DNA of 64,000 bases from JAAFIW01 sp031414805 (GCA_031414805.1 JANOQJ010000006.1:1-64000), one strand, 5' to 3'. Shown: positions 48,932 to 57,387, counted from the stretch's first letter. Translations and numbers: made by a program. Notes: a model not told the origin generated them from the sequence alone.

Positions 48932-49840
48932 TCAATCCCTGGGCCGAAAGCTCACGGGAAACTCGGGCACCACACGGCCATCGGTGTCGCGGGGCAGTAT
49001 CTCGGTTTTATCGATGGCCTTGAGCACAGCCTCGTCCCAGGCTTTGTTGCCGCTGGATTTACTCAGGCGTTTACCTACGATGGTGCCGTCGGGTGCCACG
49101 CGGACGCTGACTTCGGCTTCCGGATTACCGGCAATGTCGTCGGTAAACACAATGTTGGGCTTGATGCGCGCACGGATACGTCCGGCATAGCCAGCCGACG
49201 GCCCGCTGCTGGTTTGTGCTTTGCCGGTAGACGACGCGTCGCCTGTTGCGCCTGCCTGGCCTTGTGCCCGGCTGATTTGTTCCTGGCGGCGCGCCTCAGC
49301 CTGCTTTTTCTCATCTTCTGCTCTAGTGGCTTCCAGTTTCTTTTGGGCAGAAGCTGTCGCTTGGTTTTCAGCGGCTTTTTTATCAGCGACTTTTTGATCC
49401 GCCTTTTGATCGCTGGCCAGCTTGGCGTCACGCCGGGCTTTCTCGCGTTCGTCAGCTTCTTTTTTCTGCGCGGCTTTTTCCAGCTCTTGCTGGCGCAGCG
49501 CCTGCGCACGGTCTTTGGCTTTTTGTTGCCGATCACGCTCCAGCGCAATGTCTGCCTCGCGTTGCGCTGCGGACGGATCGGGCGGCGGCGCGACCTGCCG
49601 GGGGGTGGGCGCTGGGGGCGGCGGGGGCGGTGGAGCTACCAGTTTCGGCGCTGCGGTCTGGGGCAGGGCGCTCCACAGTTCTGCCTCGGCCGTCACGCTC
49701 TGGTCTTGCCGCTTCCAGTTCACGCCCCAGGTCAGCGCCAGCAGCAGAAGACCGTGCGCACCCAGCGCCAGGAGTAGCGCGCGCAGGTTTCCGCTGGCCG
49801 GTGGCGGTATGAAATCAACCCGGTCTGAGGCGACAGGCAT
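48932..49840 (-). CDS. tolA: TolA, envelope integrity protein
   Basis: A 302-residue TolA-type protein. There is one transmembrane segment (LRALLLALGAHGLLLLALTW), a proline-rich patch, a long Lys/Ala/Glu-rich helical domain (about 95-205), and a C-terminal TonB-like domain ending in PEFPVSFRPRD. It spans the periplasm and couples inner-membrane energy (TolQR) to outer membrane constriction. ATG 49840 is chosen over the TTG three codons upstream. It is the last gene of ybgC-tolQ-tolR-tolA; tolB and pal are not found downstream. Confidence 0.93.
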   Translation of the reverse strand: MPVASDRVDFIPPPASGNLRALLLALGAHGLLLLALTWGVNWKRQDQSVTAEAELWSALPQTAAPKLVAPPPPPPPAPTPRQVAPPPDPSAAQREADIALERDRQQKAKDRAQALRQQELEKAAQKKEADEREKARRDAKLASDQKADQKVADKKAAENQATASAQKKLEATRAEDEKKQAEARRQEQISRAQGQAGATGDASSTGKAQTSSGPSAGYAGRIRARIKPNIVFTDDIAGNPEAEVSVRVAPDGTIVGKRLSKSSGNKAWDEAVLKAIDKTEILPRDTDGRVVPEFPVSFRPRD

Positions 49841-49858
49841 AGCGTTCAATTCACAACG

Positions 49859-50284
49859 TTACTTGGCAACGTTCACCGACAAACCCACCCGCTGCACACC
49901 GGCACGCTGCAAGTTGTCCATGAGTTTCACCACGGCTTCGTATTTCACATTGCGGTCGGCACTGATGACCACCGCGCTGGCACCGGACGGCAGACCCGCT
50001 TGCGCCTGCTTGACGCGGCCCGCGACGTCTTTGAGAGAAATCGGCACGGTTTCGTCTTTGATTTTGAGTTGCAGCGCTTCGTCTTTGCCCACCACGACTT
50101 GAATGATCTGGTCGGGCTGCTTGCTGGCTTTGCCCACACTGGGCAGGTCAATCACGCTGGGGGTGATCAGCGGTGCGGTGACCATGAAGATGATGAGCAA
50201 CACCAGCATCACGTCAATGAAGGGCACCATATTGATCTCGTTGATGGTGCGTCGGCCGCGGCCGCGGGAAATGGTGGAGGGCAT
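49859..50284 (-). CDS. tolR: TolR, proton-channel protein of the Tol-Pal system
   Basis: A 141-residue ExbD/TolR protein. The single N-terminal transmembrane helix (VPFIDVMLVLLIIFMVTAPL) carries the proton-pathway Asp (D24), and a periplasmic domain follows. It works with TolQ to energise TolA. It lies 18 bases before tolA and, unusually, 150 bases after tolQ, where a palindrome is inserted. Confidence 0.95.
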   Translation of the reverse strand: MPSTISRGRGRRTINEINMVPFIDVMLVLLIIFMVTAPLITPSVIDLPSVGKASKQPDQIIQVVVGKDEALQLKIKDETVPISLKDVAGRVKQAQAGLPSGASAVVISADRNVKYEAVVKLMDNLQRAGVQRVGLSVNVAK

Positions 50285-50319
50285 GGGTTTGCTTACCGGT
50301 TAGTGCTGTGGCGCTCTAT

Positions 50320-50432
50320 GAGAGATGACTTCGCTGCGCGGACAAATGACGAAGGCATGTCGCTCGCCCAGCGCGGACTTCGTCATGGCGCGCAGCGCCG
50401 TCATCAAAGCGCAAGCGAAGTCATTTGTCATC
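50320..50432. repeat. Long imperfect palindrome between tolQ and tolR
   Basis: GATGACTTCGCTGCGCGGAC on the left pairs with GCGCAAGCGAAGTCATTTGT on the right, with ACAAATGAC / GTCATTTGT and an inner GGACTTCGTCATGGC also able to pair. The 110 bases have no coding frame shared with the neighbours and no other copy in the window. Confidence 0.7.
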
Positions 50433-50434
50433 GC

Positions 50435-51127
50435 TCAGTGCCCGGACGCCGAAGCCGCGCCCAGATTGCGCTGCAAGATGTTCGAGAACTCTTCGATGAA
50501 GGTTTCCAGCTGAATGGCTACACGGTCAATGTCGCGGGCAAAGCGGTTGTAGGCCACCACGGCGGGTATGGCGGCAAACAGGCCGATGGCGGTGGCGACC
50601 AGCGCCTCGGCAATGCCCGGCGCCACGGTGGCCAGCGTGACTTGCTGCAAATTGGCCAGACCGGTGAACGCATGCATGATGCCCCAGACCGTGCCAAACA
50701 GGCCGACATACGGGCTGACCGAGCCCACCGAGGCCAGGAACGACAGGTTGGTTTCCACCACGTCCAGCTCGCGCTGGTAGCTGGCGCGCATGGCGCGGCG
50801 CGCACCGTCCAGCAGGGCACCGGCATCGGTGATGCGCCGCTCGCGCAGCTTCTGGTATTCACGCATGCCACTGGCAAAAATGCGTTCCATGGGGCCGGAG
50901 GTTTTGGCGTTTTGCGCGGCAGCGGCAGACAGGTCGTTCAAGCTGGTGCCCGACCAGAACTCGCGCTCAAACTCATCGTTGAGCGATTTGACGCGCTTCA
51001 AGGCAAACAGCTTGCGGAAAATGGCGGCCCAGCTGGTGATGGAGACCACCACCAGGAGCAGCATGACGGCTTGCACCACGATGCTGGCATTGAGGACAAG
51101 GTGCAGGATGGACAGGTCTTGGTTCAT
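50435..51127 (-). CDS. tolQ: TolQ, inner-membrane proton-channel protein
   Basis: A 230-residue MotA/TolQ/ExbB protein with three transmembrane helices (near residues 12-35, 130-155 and 165-190). The conserved motif SVSPYVGLFGTVWGIMHAF and the Thr/Ala-rich third helix line the proton path. Its start overlaps the ybgC stop by ATGA. Confidence 0.95.
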   Translation of the reverse strand: MNQDLSILHLVLNASIVVQAVMLLLVVVSITSWAAIFRKLFALKRVKSLNDEFEREFWSGTSLNDLSAAAAQNAKTSGPMERIFASGMREYQKLRERRITDAGALLDGARRAMRASYQRELDVVETNLSFLASVGSVSPYVGLFGTVWGIMHAFTGLANLQQVTLATVAPGIAEALVATAIGLFAAIPAVVAYNRFARDIDRVAIQLETFIEEFSNILQRNLGAASASGH

Positions 51128-51549
51128 GTGTGGAGGATGTCAAGAATCAGGTTGGGAATGCGCTCAGGCCGCAAAGTTGCAGCGTTGACCCAACCAATGC
51201 GAATGCTGCCCTCGCACAGATTGACCCTTTTTTGCTCTGACTTTAATAGCGCCTGCTGCACGATTGTCATGCTCGCGCGGCCTATTTCAATCAACGAAGC
51301 GGTAACGATGAGTTCGTCATCCAGCCGGGCAGGGTGCTGGTAGCGCACCGAGGTTTGCGCCACCACGAAAAATCCACCCGTTTGCTCGCGCAGGCGATGC
51401 TGTGAAAGGCCCAGTGAGCGCAGCCACTCGGTGCGGGCGCGCTCGAAAAATTTGAGGTAGTTGGCGTAAAACACAATGCCGCCTGCGTCGGTGTCTTCCC
51501 AGTACACGCGCACCGGCCACTCAAACACAGCCACCTCAGGTACTTTCAA
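51124..51549 (-). CDS. ybgC: YbgC-type acyl-CoA thioesterase
   Basis: A 141-residue hotdog-fold thioesterase. The active-site motif YWEDTDAGGIVFYANYLKFFERAR contains the catalytic Asp and is diagnostic for the Tol-Pal-associated YbgC family. It acts on short or acyl-carrier-bound acyl chains at the inner membrane. The start lies 14 bases inside the aminotransferase gene in another frame, a common compact arrangement. Confidence 0.94.
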   Translation of the reverse strand: MKVPEVAVFEWPVRVYWEDTDAGGIVFYANYLKFFERARTEWLRSLGLSQHRLREQTGGFFVVAQTSVRYQHPARLDDELIVTASLIEIGRASMTIVQQALLKSEQKRVNLCEGSIRIGWVNAATLRPERIPNLILDILHT

Positions 51550-52750
51550 ACCAGTTTTTCAGCCGCGCCACAGCTTCCTGCAAGTGCGCCATGGAGCTCG
51601 CGGTAGAAAAACGCACGAATCGGGCTGTTTCAGCTGTGCCAAAGTCGCGCCCGGGGGTGATGGCGACATGGGCTTTGTTCATGGCTTCGAAGGCAAAGTC
51701 CCAGCTGTCTGCAATTTTCAATTTGCTGCAAATTGCAGAGCAGTCTGCCCAGGCATAGAAAGCGCCATCGGGCATAACAGGTACTTTCAAACCCAATTCG
51801 TTGAGCGCCGGGATGAAAAAGTCGCGTCGCGCCTTGAACTGCGCACGGCGACGCTCGTATTCGGCCAGGCTCTCAGCCTCGAAGCACGCCAGCGCCGCAT
51901 GCTGGGCGATGGTGCTGGGGCAGATAAACAGGTTTTGCGCCAGCCGCTCGATCACGGGCACCAGCGCCTCGGGCACGACCAGCCAACCCAGACGCCAACC
52001 GGTCATGTTGAAGTATTTGGAAAAGCTGTTGACGCTGATGACCTGGTCTGACAACGCCAACGCGGTCTGGCCAAACGCATCGTCATGGCTCAGACCAAGG
52101 TAGATCTCGTCCACCATCGTGATGCCGCCGCGCTGGCTCACCAGGTTGTGGATGCGGGCCAACTCGGCTGGGGCAATCGAGGTGCCGGTGGGGTTGGACG
52201 GCGAGGCGAGCAAAACGCCACGTGTTTTTCCAGAGCTTTCGCCGCGCGTTTGTGCGTTCCAGGCAGCCTGCACCTGATCCGCACTGAGCTGAAACCGCTG
52301 CGCCGCCGTGGTGGGTAGCAGCACGGCGCGGCCCTCGGCGCTGCTGACGAAGTGGCGGTTGCAGGGGTAGCTAGGGTCGGGCATCAGCACCTCGTCGCCC
52401 GCCTCAATCAAGGCCAGGCAGGCCAGGTGCAGGGCGGCCGAGGCTCCGGCTGTGACCACGATGCGACTAGCCGGCACAGCCACGCCAAAACGGCTGGCAT
52501 ACCAGGCGCTGATGCGTTCGCGCAGCGGGCCCAGGCCGGTGGCTTGCGTGTATTGCGTGATGCCGTTGCGCACGGCGCGGGTAGCGGCTTCTTGTACCAG
52601 CGGCGGGGCCGTGAAGTCGGGTTCGCCAATGTTCAAAAAGATCATTGGCTTGTCGCTGTGTGCCACCTGCGCGGCCAGGGCGCTGGCCGCTTTGGCCACT
52701 TCCATCACATAAAACGGTTCCACGCGCCGGGCGCGCTCGGTGACTCGCAT
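51536..52750 (-). CDS. Class I/II PLP-dependent aminotransferase
   Basis: A 404-residue fold-type I aminotransferase. The PLP lysine is K245 in SVNSFSKYFNMTGWRLGW; ASPSNPTGT and VDEIYLGL hold the cofactor-binding Asn and Asp; the C-terminal RFSTASS holds the substrate carboxylate Arg. It is of the aspartate/alanine (AlaC-like) group, with specificity unknown. It lies between nusB (18 bases) and ybgC (overlap) in a compact operon, so it is probably a housekeeping enzyme. Confidence 0.9.
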   Translation of the reverse strand: MRVTERARRVEPFYVMEVAKAASALAAQVAHSDKPMIFLNIGEPDFTAPPLVQEAATRAVRNGITQYTQATGLGPLRERISAWYASRFGVAVPASRIVVTAGASAALHLACLALIEAGDEVLMPDPSYPCNRHFVSSAEGRAVLLPTTAAQRFQLSADQVQAAWNAQTRGESSGKTRGVLLASPSNPTGTSIAPAELARIHNLVSQRGGITMVDEIYLGLSHDDAFGQTALALSDQVISVNSFSKYFNMTGWRLGWLVVPEALVPVIERLAQNLFICPSTIAQHAALACFEAESLAEYERRRAQFKARRDFFIPALNELGLKVPVMPDGAFYAWADCSAICSKLKIADSWDFAFEAMNKAHVAITPGRDFGTAETARFVRFSTASSMAHLQEAVARLKNWFEST

Positions 52751-52768
52751 GGTGTCGTGCTTAGCCGA

Positions 52769-53392
52769 TCAGGCCGCGTCGTCAGCCATGGGCTCAACGG
52801 TTGACGATGGTTCGACTGCTTCTTTTTTGATAGCTGCTTGAGCAGATTTTATAAGGGCTACTGGCCGATTTACCTTGGTTTCTTCAACCCGCAGGCTGGG
52901 TGCCAGCCCATTGAGCACGCCATTCACATACTTGTGCCCATCGGTGCCGCCAAACTCTTTGGCCAGTTCCACGCACTCATTGAGCACCACGCGCCAGGGC
53001 ACCTCCAGGCAGTGGCGCAACTCGTAAGCGCCAATCCACATCACGCCGCGCTCGATGGGTGAAATCTGGTCCAGGGGGCGGTCCAGCAGGGGCACGATCA
53101 AGGCGTCCAGCTCAGCGGCTTGCGTGATGCAGCCGTGCAGCAGCGCGTCGTAATGAACCGCATCGGCTTTGTTAAAGCCCGACAGGTCGCGCGTGAAGGT
53201 GTCGATATCTGGCGCGGCATTGCGCCCCACCAGGTGCTGGTACAAGCCCTGCAGCGCAAACTCACGTGCGCGGCTGCGCGGCGGTTTGCTGGCAGCTTTG
53301 CGCACACCAGTGCTGGTCAGGCCGGTGCGCACCTGGCGTGGTGGACGGGTGGAAGACGGTGTGGACGACACGGGGCGCAGGCTGTCGCTCAT
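52769..53392 (-). CDS. nusB: Transcription antitermination factor NusB with repeat-derived tail
   Basis: A 207-residue NusB. The helical core begins RSRAREFALQGLYQHL and ends near EFGGTDGHKYVNGVLNGLA. It binds boxA RNA with ribosomal protein S10 in antitermination. Residues about 180-195 (ALIKSAQAAIKKEAV) are encoded by an in-frame family A repeat, giving a C-terminal extension of about 30 residues beyond the usual end. The N-terminal 35 residues are a basic, Ser/Thr/Pro-rich extension. The start overlaps ribH by ATGA. Confidence 0.95.
   Translation of the reverse strand: MSDSLRPVSSTPSSTRPPRQVRTGLTSTGVRKAASKPPRSRAREFALQGLYQHLVGRNAAPDIDTFTRDLSGFNKADAVHYDALLHGCITQAAELDALIVPLLDRPLDQISPIERGVMWIGAYELRHCLEVPWRVVLNECVELAKEFGGTDGHKYVNGVLNGLAPSLRVEETKVNRPVALIKSAQAAIKKEAVEPSSTVEPMADDAA
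52816..52872 (+). repeat. Family A element, copy 20 (inside nusB)
   Basis: CTGCTTCTTTTTTGATAGCT then GCTTGAGCAGATTTTATAAG and GGCTACTGGCCGATTT. On the minus strand it encodes VALIKSAQAAIKKEA near the NusB C-terminus. It is the last family A copy; none was seen from here to 64000. Confidence 0.92.
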
Positions 53393-53853
53393 GCCAGTTC
53401 GTCCAGCAAGTTGGCCATTTCCACCGCCACACGGGCCGCGTCGATGCCCTTGTCGGTCTGGCGGGCGACGGCTTGCGAGAGGTTCTCGCAGGTGAGGATG
53501 GCGTTGGCAATCGGCACCTCAAAGTCCAGCGACACGCGGGTAATGCCAGCGCCCGATTCGTTGGCCACCAGCTCAAAGTGGTAGGTCTCGCCGCGGATGA
53601 TGCAGCCCAGGGCAATCAACGCGTCGTACTTGTTTTTCTCGGCCAGCGCCTGCAAGGCCAGCGGCACTTCCAGCGCGCCGGGCACCTGGTACAAGTCAAT
53701 GCGCTTTTCCTGCACTCCCAGCACCGCCAATTCAGCTTTGCAGGCAGTCACCAGCGCGTCGGTGATGCCTTGGTTAAAGCGCGATTGCACGATGGCAATC
53801 GACAGCTTGCGGCCGTCAAGCGCGCCGGTAGATCCCTTGTTAGCTATGAACAT
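53389..53853 (-). CDS. ribH: 6,7-dimethyl-8-ribityllumazine synthase
   Basis: A 154-residue lumazine synthase. Conserved blocks are IAIVQSRFNQGITDALV at the N-terminus, YQVPGALEVPLALQALAE, ALGCIIRGETYHFELVANES with the catalytic His, and CENLSQAVARQ. It condenses the RibB product with the pyrimidine from RibD's pathway, probably as a 60-mer or pentamer. It is co-directional with ribB, ribE and ribD and overlaps nusB. Confidence 0.96.
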   Translation of the reverse strand: MFIANKGSTGALDGRKLSIAIVQSRFNQGITDALVTACKAELAVLGVQEKRIDLYQVPGALEVPLALQALAEKNKYDALIALGCIIRGETYHFELVANESGAGITRVSLDFEVPIANAILTCENLSQAVARQTDKGIDAARVAVEMANLLDELA

Positions 53854-53892
53854 CTTTTTCCTTTGTTTTTTGAATACTTGTGCTTTGAACGT

Positions 53893-55056
53893 TCAGGCCG
53901 CTGTCAAATACCCGGTGATTTCAAGCCCGTAGCCCGCCATGCTGGGCATGCGGCGCGGGTTGCCCATGAGGCGCATTTTCTGCACACCACAGGCCCGCAA
54001 TATCTGCGCGCCAATGCCGTAAGTGCGCAAGTCCATGCGACCGCGCTCGGGGGCCTGGGCTGCTTTGGCTGTGCCTTCAAACTGGGCCAGCAATTGCGCC
54101 GCACTCTCCCCGCAGTTCAGCAGCACCACCACGCCCTGGCCTTCTTGCGCCACGCGCTTCAAGCTGGCGTCCAGCCCCCAGGAGTGCATGCAACGGTTGA
54201 CCTCCAGCGCATCGAGAACAGACAGCGGCTCATGCACACGCGCGGCCACGCTTTCCTCAGTCGTCCACTGGCCCCGGACCAGGGCCAGGTGCACACCCTG
54301 ACTGGGTTTGTCTTTGAAGGCGTGGGCAGTGAAGGTGCCGAAAGCGGTCTCGATCTGGCGCGTGCCGATTTTTTCGACCAGCGACTCGGTGCGGCTGCGG
54401 TGCTCGATCAGGTCGGCAATCGTGCCAATCTTCAGGCCGTGTTCGGCGGCAAACAGTTGCAAGTCAGGCAGACGTGCCATGGTGCCGTCTTCATTCATGA
54501 TTTCGCAAATCACCGACGCGGGCGAGCAACCCGCCATTTGCGCCAGATCACAGCCCGCCTCGGTGTGGCCAGCGCGCATCAGGGCTCCGCCGTCGACCGC
54601 CTGCAGGGGAAAAATATGGCCGGGTTGCACCAGGTCGTGTGCCGTGGCGTTGGCTGCGACGGCCGCCTGCACGGTGCGGGCACGGTCTGCTGCAGAAATA
54701 CCGGTGGTCACGCCGTCGGCGGCCTCAATTGACACCGTAAACGCGGTGGAATACTTGCCGCCATTGCGTGTGACCATGGGCGGCAACTGCAAGCGCTCGC
54801 AGCGCTCGCGCGTGAGCGTCAGGCAAATCAGGCCACGGCCAAAGCGGGCCATGAAGTTGATGGCCTCCGGTGTGACATGGTCAGCCGCCAGTACGAGATC
54901 GCCTTCGTTTTCGCGATCCTCCTCGTCAACCAAAATCACCATGCGGCCCGCGCGCATGTCGGCCAGGATGTCTTGCACGGGGGAGATGGTGACGGGGGAA
55001 GGGGTGGAGTTGGGCACGGCGGACAGGTGCGGGTATGGGTGGGGGAGGGCAGTCAT
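53893..55056 (-). CDS. ribB: 3,4-dihydroxy-2-butanone 4-phosphate synthase with degenerate GTP cyclohydrolase II domain
   Basis: A 387-residue RibBA-like protein. The N-terminal DHBP synthase half (1-235) is intact: DEEDRENEGDLV, the loop TGISAADRARTV and HTEAGCDLAQ. The C-terminal half resembles GTP cyclohydrolase II but lacks the zinc site: the usual SEC is HEP (in VHEPLSVLDAL) and the RCDCG motif is RCMHS. GTP cyclohydrolase II activity is thus unlikely, as in the known RibBX proteins, and a separate ribA is expected elsewhere. AAGGA lies upstream of ATG 55056. It makes the four-carbon precursor of riboflavin. Confidence 0.94.
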   Translation of the reverse strand: MTALPHPYPHLSAVPNSTPSPVTISPVQDILADMRAGRMVILVDEEDRENEGDLVLAADHVTPEAINFMARFGRGLICLTLTRERCERLQLPPMVTRNGGKYSTAFTVSIEAADGVTTGISAADRARTVQAAVAANATAHDLVQPGHIFPLQAVDGGALMRAGHTEAGCDLAQMAGCSPASVICEIMNEDGTMARLPDLQLFAAEHGLKIGTIADLIEHRSRTESLVEKIGTRQIETAFGTFTAHAFKDKPSQGVHLALVRGQWTTEESVAARVHEPLSVLDALEVNRCMHSWGLDASLKRVAQEGQGVVVLLNCGESAAQLLAQFEGTAKAAQAPERGRMDLRTYGIGAQILRACGVQKMRLMGNPRRMPSMAGYGLEITGYLTAA

Positions 55057-55074
55057 GGGGAGTCCTTTCAGAAT

Positions 55075-55725
55075 TTAGGCCACTGGGGGTGCGATTACTG
55101 GGGGAGACGTCGTTGCACCGAGCATGCGCTCCACGTAGCGTGCTATCAAATCAATTTCCAGGTTCACCGAGCTGCCCGCCTGCAACGTGTTCAAGGCGGT
55201 GTTTTGTACCGTGTGGGGAATCAGGTTGATGCTCAGCTCACAGCCTAGCGCGCTGTCGGCAATGCGGTTCACCGTCAAGCTCACGCCATTGACCGTGATG
55301 GAGCCTTTGTACGCCAGGTATTTGGCGAGCGGCGGGGGTGCCAGCACCCGCAGTTCCCAGCTTTCGCCCACTTGCTCAAAAAACTGAACCTTGCCTAAGC
55401 CGTCTACATGACCCGAGACCAGGTGTCCACCCAAGCGGTCGTTGGCGCGCAAGGCTTTTTCCAGATTGATGGCTTGAGGCCGATCCAGCCCAGCCGTTTT
55501 GTCCAGCGATTCGGCGGATACGTCCACTGTGAAGCTGTGTTGCGCTGCGTCTAACGTGGTCACCGTCATACACGCTCCGTTTAGCGCGATGCTGTCGCCC
55601 AACCCAACGTCTACCAAATAACCCGGCGGCGCTTCAATGCGCAAACGCTTGCCGTGCTGTGCGGTATTTCCGAGAGGGGTAACGGCGGCGATGCGCCCCA
55701 TGCCAGTGATGATGCCTGTAAACAT
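55075..55725 (-). CDS. ribE: Riboflavin synthase alpha chain
   Basis: A 216-residue enzyme with two similar lumazine-binding barrels (MFTGIITGMGRI and GGHLVSGHVDGLG mark their starts). It dismutates two molecules of 6,7-dimethyl-8-ribityllumazine to riboflavin. The conserved Cys in NGACMTVT is present. ATG 55725 is preferred because family members begin with MFTGI; a longer frame to 55767 is not supported. Confidence 0.95.
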   Translation of the reverse strand: MFTGIITGMGRIAAVTPLGNTAQHGKRLRIEAPPGYLVDVGLGDSIALNGACMTVTTLDAAQHSFTVDVSAESLDKTAGLDRPQAINLEKALRANDRLGGHLVSGHVDGLGKVQFFEQVGESWELRVLAPPPLAKYLAYKGSITVNGVSLTVNRIADSALGCELSINLIPHTVQNTALNTLQAGSSVNLEIDLIARYVERMLGATTSPPVIAPPVA

Positions 55726-55784
55726 CCCGCCATTTTCGCAGAGGCATGGAGCCCATAGCGTCGCCAAGGCTTCAAGGGGCGAAC

Positions 55785-56915
55785 TTAAAAAACATCCCGC
55801 CCCGGAATGCGGGCCACGATACGAAGGTCTGGCCCCACCAGTTCACAAGACTTGAACGCCAACGGAACCGCCTGCGCAAGCTCCGTTAACGGCCCGAGAT
55901 TGGACATTCCCGCGCCCACACCCAGCAGTTTGGGTGCCAAATAAACCAGAAACTCGTCCACTAAACCTGCGCGAATCAAAGAACCATTCAGTTTGTGCCC
56001 CGCCTCCACATGCAGCTCATTGATCTCCCGGCGCCCCAGCTCCAACATCAATTCGACTAAATCGACTTTGCCGCTGGCGTCTGAAGGCAATTCGATGACG
56101 GTAGCGCCTTTTGCCTCCAGCTCCGCTTTGCGCAGCAAGTAGGGGGCATCAAATTGGCGTTTTGAGCATATGAATACGGCTCGACCAGCTATGAATAAAG
56201 GAGCATCAGTTGGTGTGTGTAAGTCGCTATCTACCACCACTACATGAGGTTGGCGTGGGGTATCTACCAGCCGAACGTCCAGGCGTGCCCTGTCTTGCAA
56301 CACCGTACCAATGCCAGTTAGTACAGCACAAGACCTCGCGCGCCAGGCGTGACCGTCTGCGCGTGCCGCAGGTGAAGTAATCCACTGGCTCACCCCATTG
56401 CCCAGCGCCGTCGTTCCATCCAGCGAGGCGGCCAGTTTCATGCGCACCCAGGGGGTTTTGCGGATCATGCGGGAGAAAAAACCGATGTTGAGTTCGCGTG
56501 AGGCTTGTGCCTCGGCGTTATCGGAGCGGAGCAGCTCAACCTCAATACCGGCGTCACGCAGTTTTTGTGCACCTCGGCCAGCCACCATCGGGTTCGGATC
56601 GAGAATCGCAATGACTACCTTGCCAATGCCCGCCGCGACCAATGCATCGCAGCACGGTGGCGTGCGGCCATGGTGGGAACAGGGTTCCAATGTGACATAG
56701 GCAGTGGCCCCCTGCACTTTCAGCCCTTTGCTTGCGGCATCGCGCAGCGCCATGACCTCGGCGTGCGATCCGCCCACCTGTTGCGTATGACCGCCGCCAC
56801 GGCCCGTCCCAGTTTTAATTAGACAGCCAACTCGAGGGTTCGGGTTGGATAGATACAGAGCACGATGCGCAAGCGCCAGACTGGCAGCGCAACCTAATTG
56901 GTCATCCAACACCAC
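55785..56915 (-). CDS. ribD: Bifunctional riboflavin biosynthesis deaminase/reductase
   Basis: A 376-residue RibD. The deaminase domain (1-145) has the zinc motif HAEVMAL and PCSHHGRTPPCCDAL; the reductase domain follows with KLAASLDGTTALGNGVSQWI and the NADPH-binding GREINELHVEAGHKLNGSLI. It performs the two middle steps of the pyrimidine branch of riboflavin synthesis. The start is a GTG with no clear ribosome binding site, and only 38 bases separate it from pilE. No FMN riboswitch is visible before it. Confidence 0.94.
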   Translation of the reverse strand: MVLDDQLGCAASLALAHRALYLSNPNPRVGCLIKTGTGRGGGHTQQVGGSHAEVMALRDAASKGLKVQGATAYVTLEPCSHHGRTPPCCDALVAAGIGKVVIAILDPNPMVAGRGAQKLRDAGIEVELLRSDNAEAQASRELNIGFFSRMIRKTPWVRMKLAASLDGTTALGNGVSQWITSPAARADGHAWRARSCAVLTGIGTVLQDRARLDVRLVDTPRQPHVVVVDSDLHTPTDAPLFIAGRAVFICSKRQFDAPYLLRKAELEAKGATVIELPSDASGKVDLVELMLELGRREINELHVEAGHKLNGSLIRAGLVDEFLVYLAPKLLGVGAGMSNLGPLTELAQAVPLAFKSCELVGPDLRIVARIPGRDVF

Positions 56916-56953
56916 TTATTCGAGAAAGCTACCAATACGAGTATTCACTAAGG

Positions 56954-57382
56954 CTATTTCCAGCAGGTGGCAACGGTATGTGGACTACTGCCCGATATAG
57001 TCTTGACTCCCAACTGGTTCAATCCCAGCGTCCCACAACCATCATTTGTCTGACCAGCCTGAGGTATTGCATTCATTCGAAATGTCGTAGCCGTAGGTTC
57101 ACCGCCCACAAACCCCAGCGTGTAGATTCCATTCAAGGAGGTTTCGCAGCCCAAGCTCGGAAAAGTAGTCGTGGCGTTGTACGTCAAGCTGGTTGTGTAA
57201 CGGCGTTCCATTTGCTGGGCTGCCTCTTGCATACAGCCCGTGGCGGCACCGCGCCGGGTTTTTCTAATGCTCTCCTGATAGCTTGGGTAGGCAATACTGG
57301 CCAGTATCGCGATGACCGCTACCACGACCATTATCTCGATTAACGTGAAACCCAGCGCAGAACGTTTTGTATTCATGCTCAT
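56954..57382 (-). CDS. pilE: Type IV minor pilin, PilE type
   Basis: A 142-residue prepilin. The cleavage site is between G11 and F12 in ALGFTLIEIMVVVAVIAIL, with Glu at position 5 of the mature protein; paired cysteines near the C-terminus (DGCGTLG and ATCWK) form the D-region. It primes pilus assembly with the other minor pilins encoded upstream. ATG 57382 has AGGGA 9 bases upstream. It starts a few bases after the pilY1 stop. Confidence 0.93.
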   Translation of the reverse strand: MSMNTKRSALGFTLIEIMVVVAVIAILASIAYPSYQESIRKTRRGAATGCMQEAAQQMERRYTTSLTYNATTTFPSLGCETSLNGIYTLGFVGGEPTATTFRMNAIPQAGQTNDGCGTLGLNQLGVKTISGSSPHTVATCWK

Positions 57383-57387
57383 GATGA

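Noticed and set aside
53266..54732. A 488-codon plus-strand open frame across nusB, ribH and ribB
   Set aside because: It crosses three well-defined genes on the other strand and shows no family signature.
56916..56953. An FMN riboswitch expected before the riboflavin genes
   Set aside because: Only 38 bases separate pilE from ribD, and none of the gaps before ribE, ribB or ribH holds the conserved riboswitch helices.
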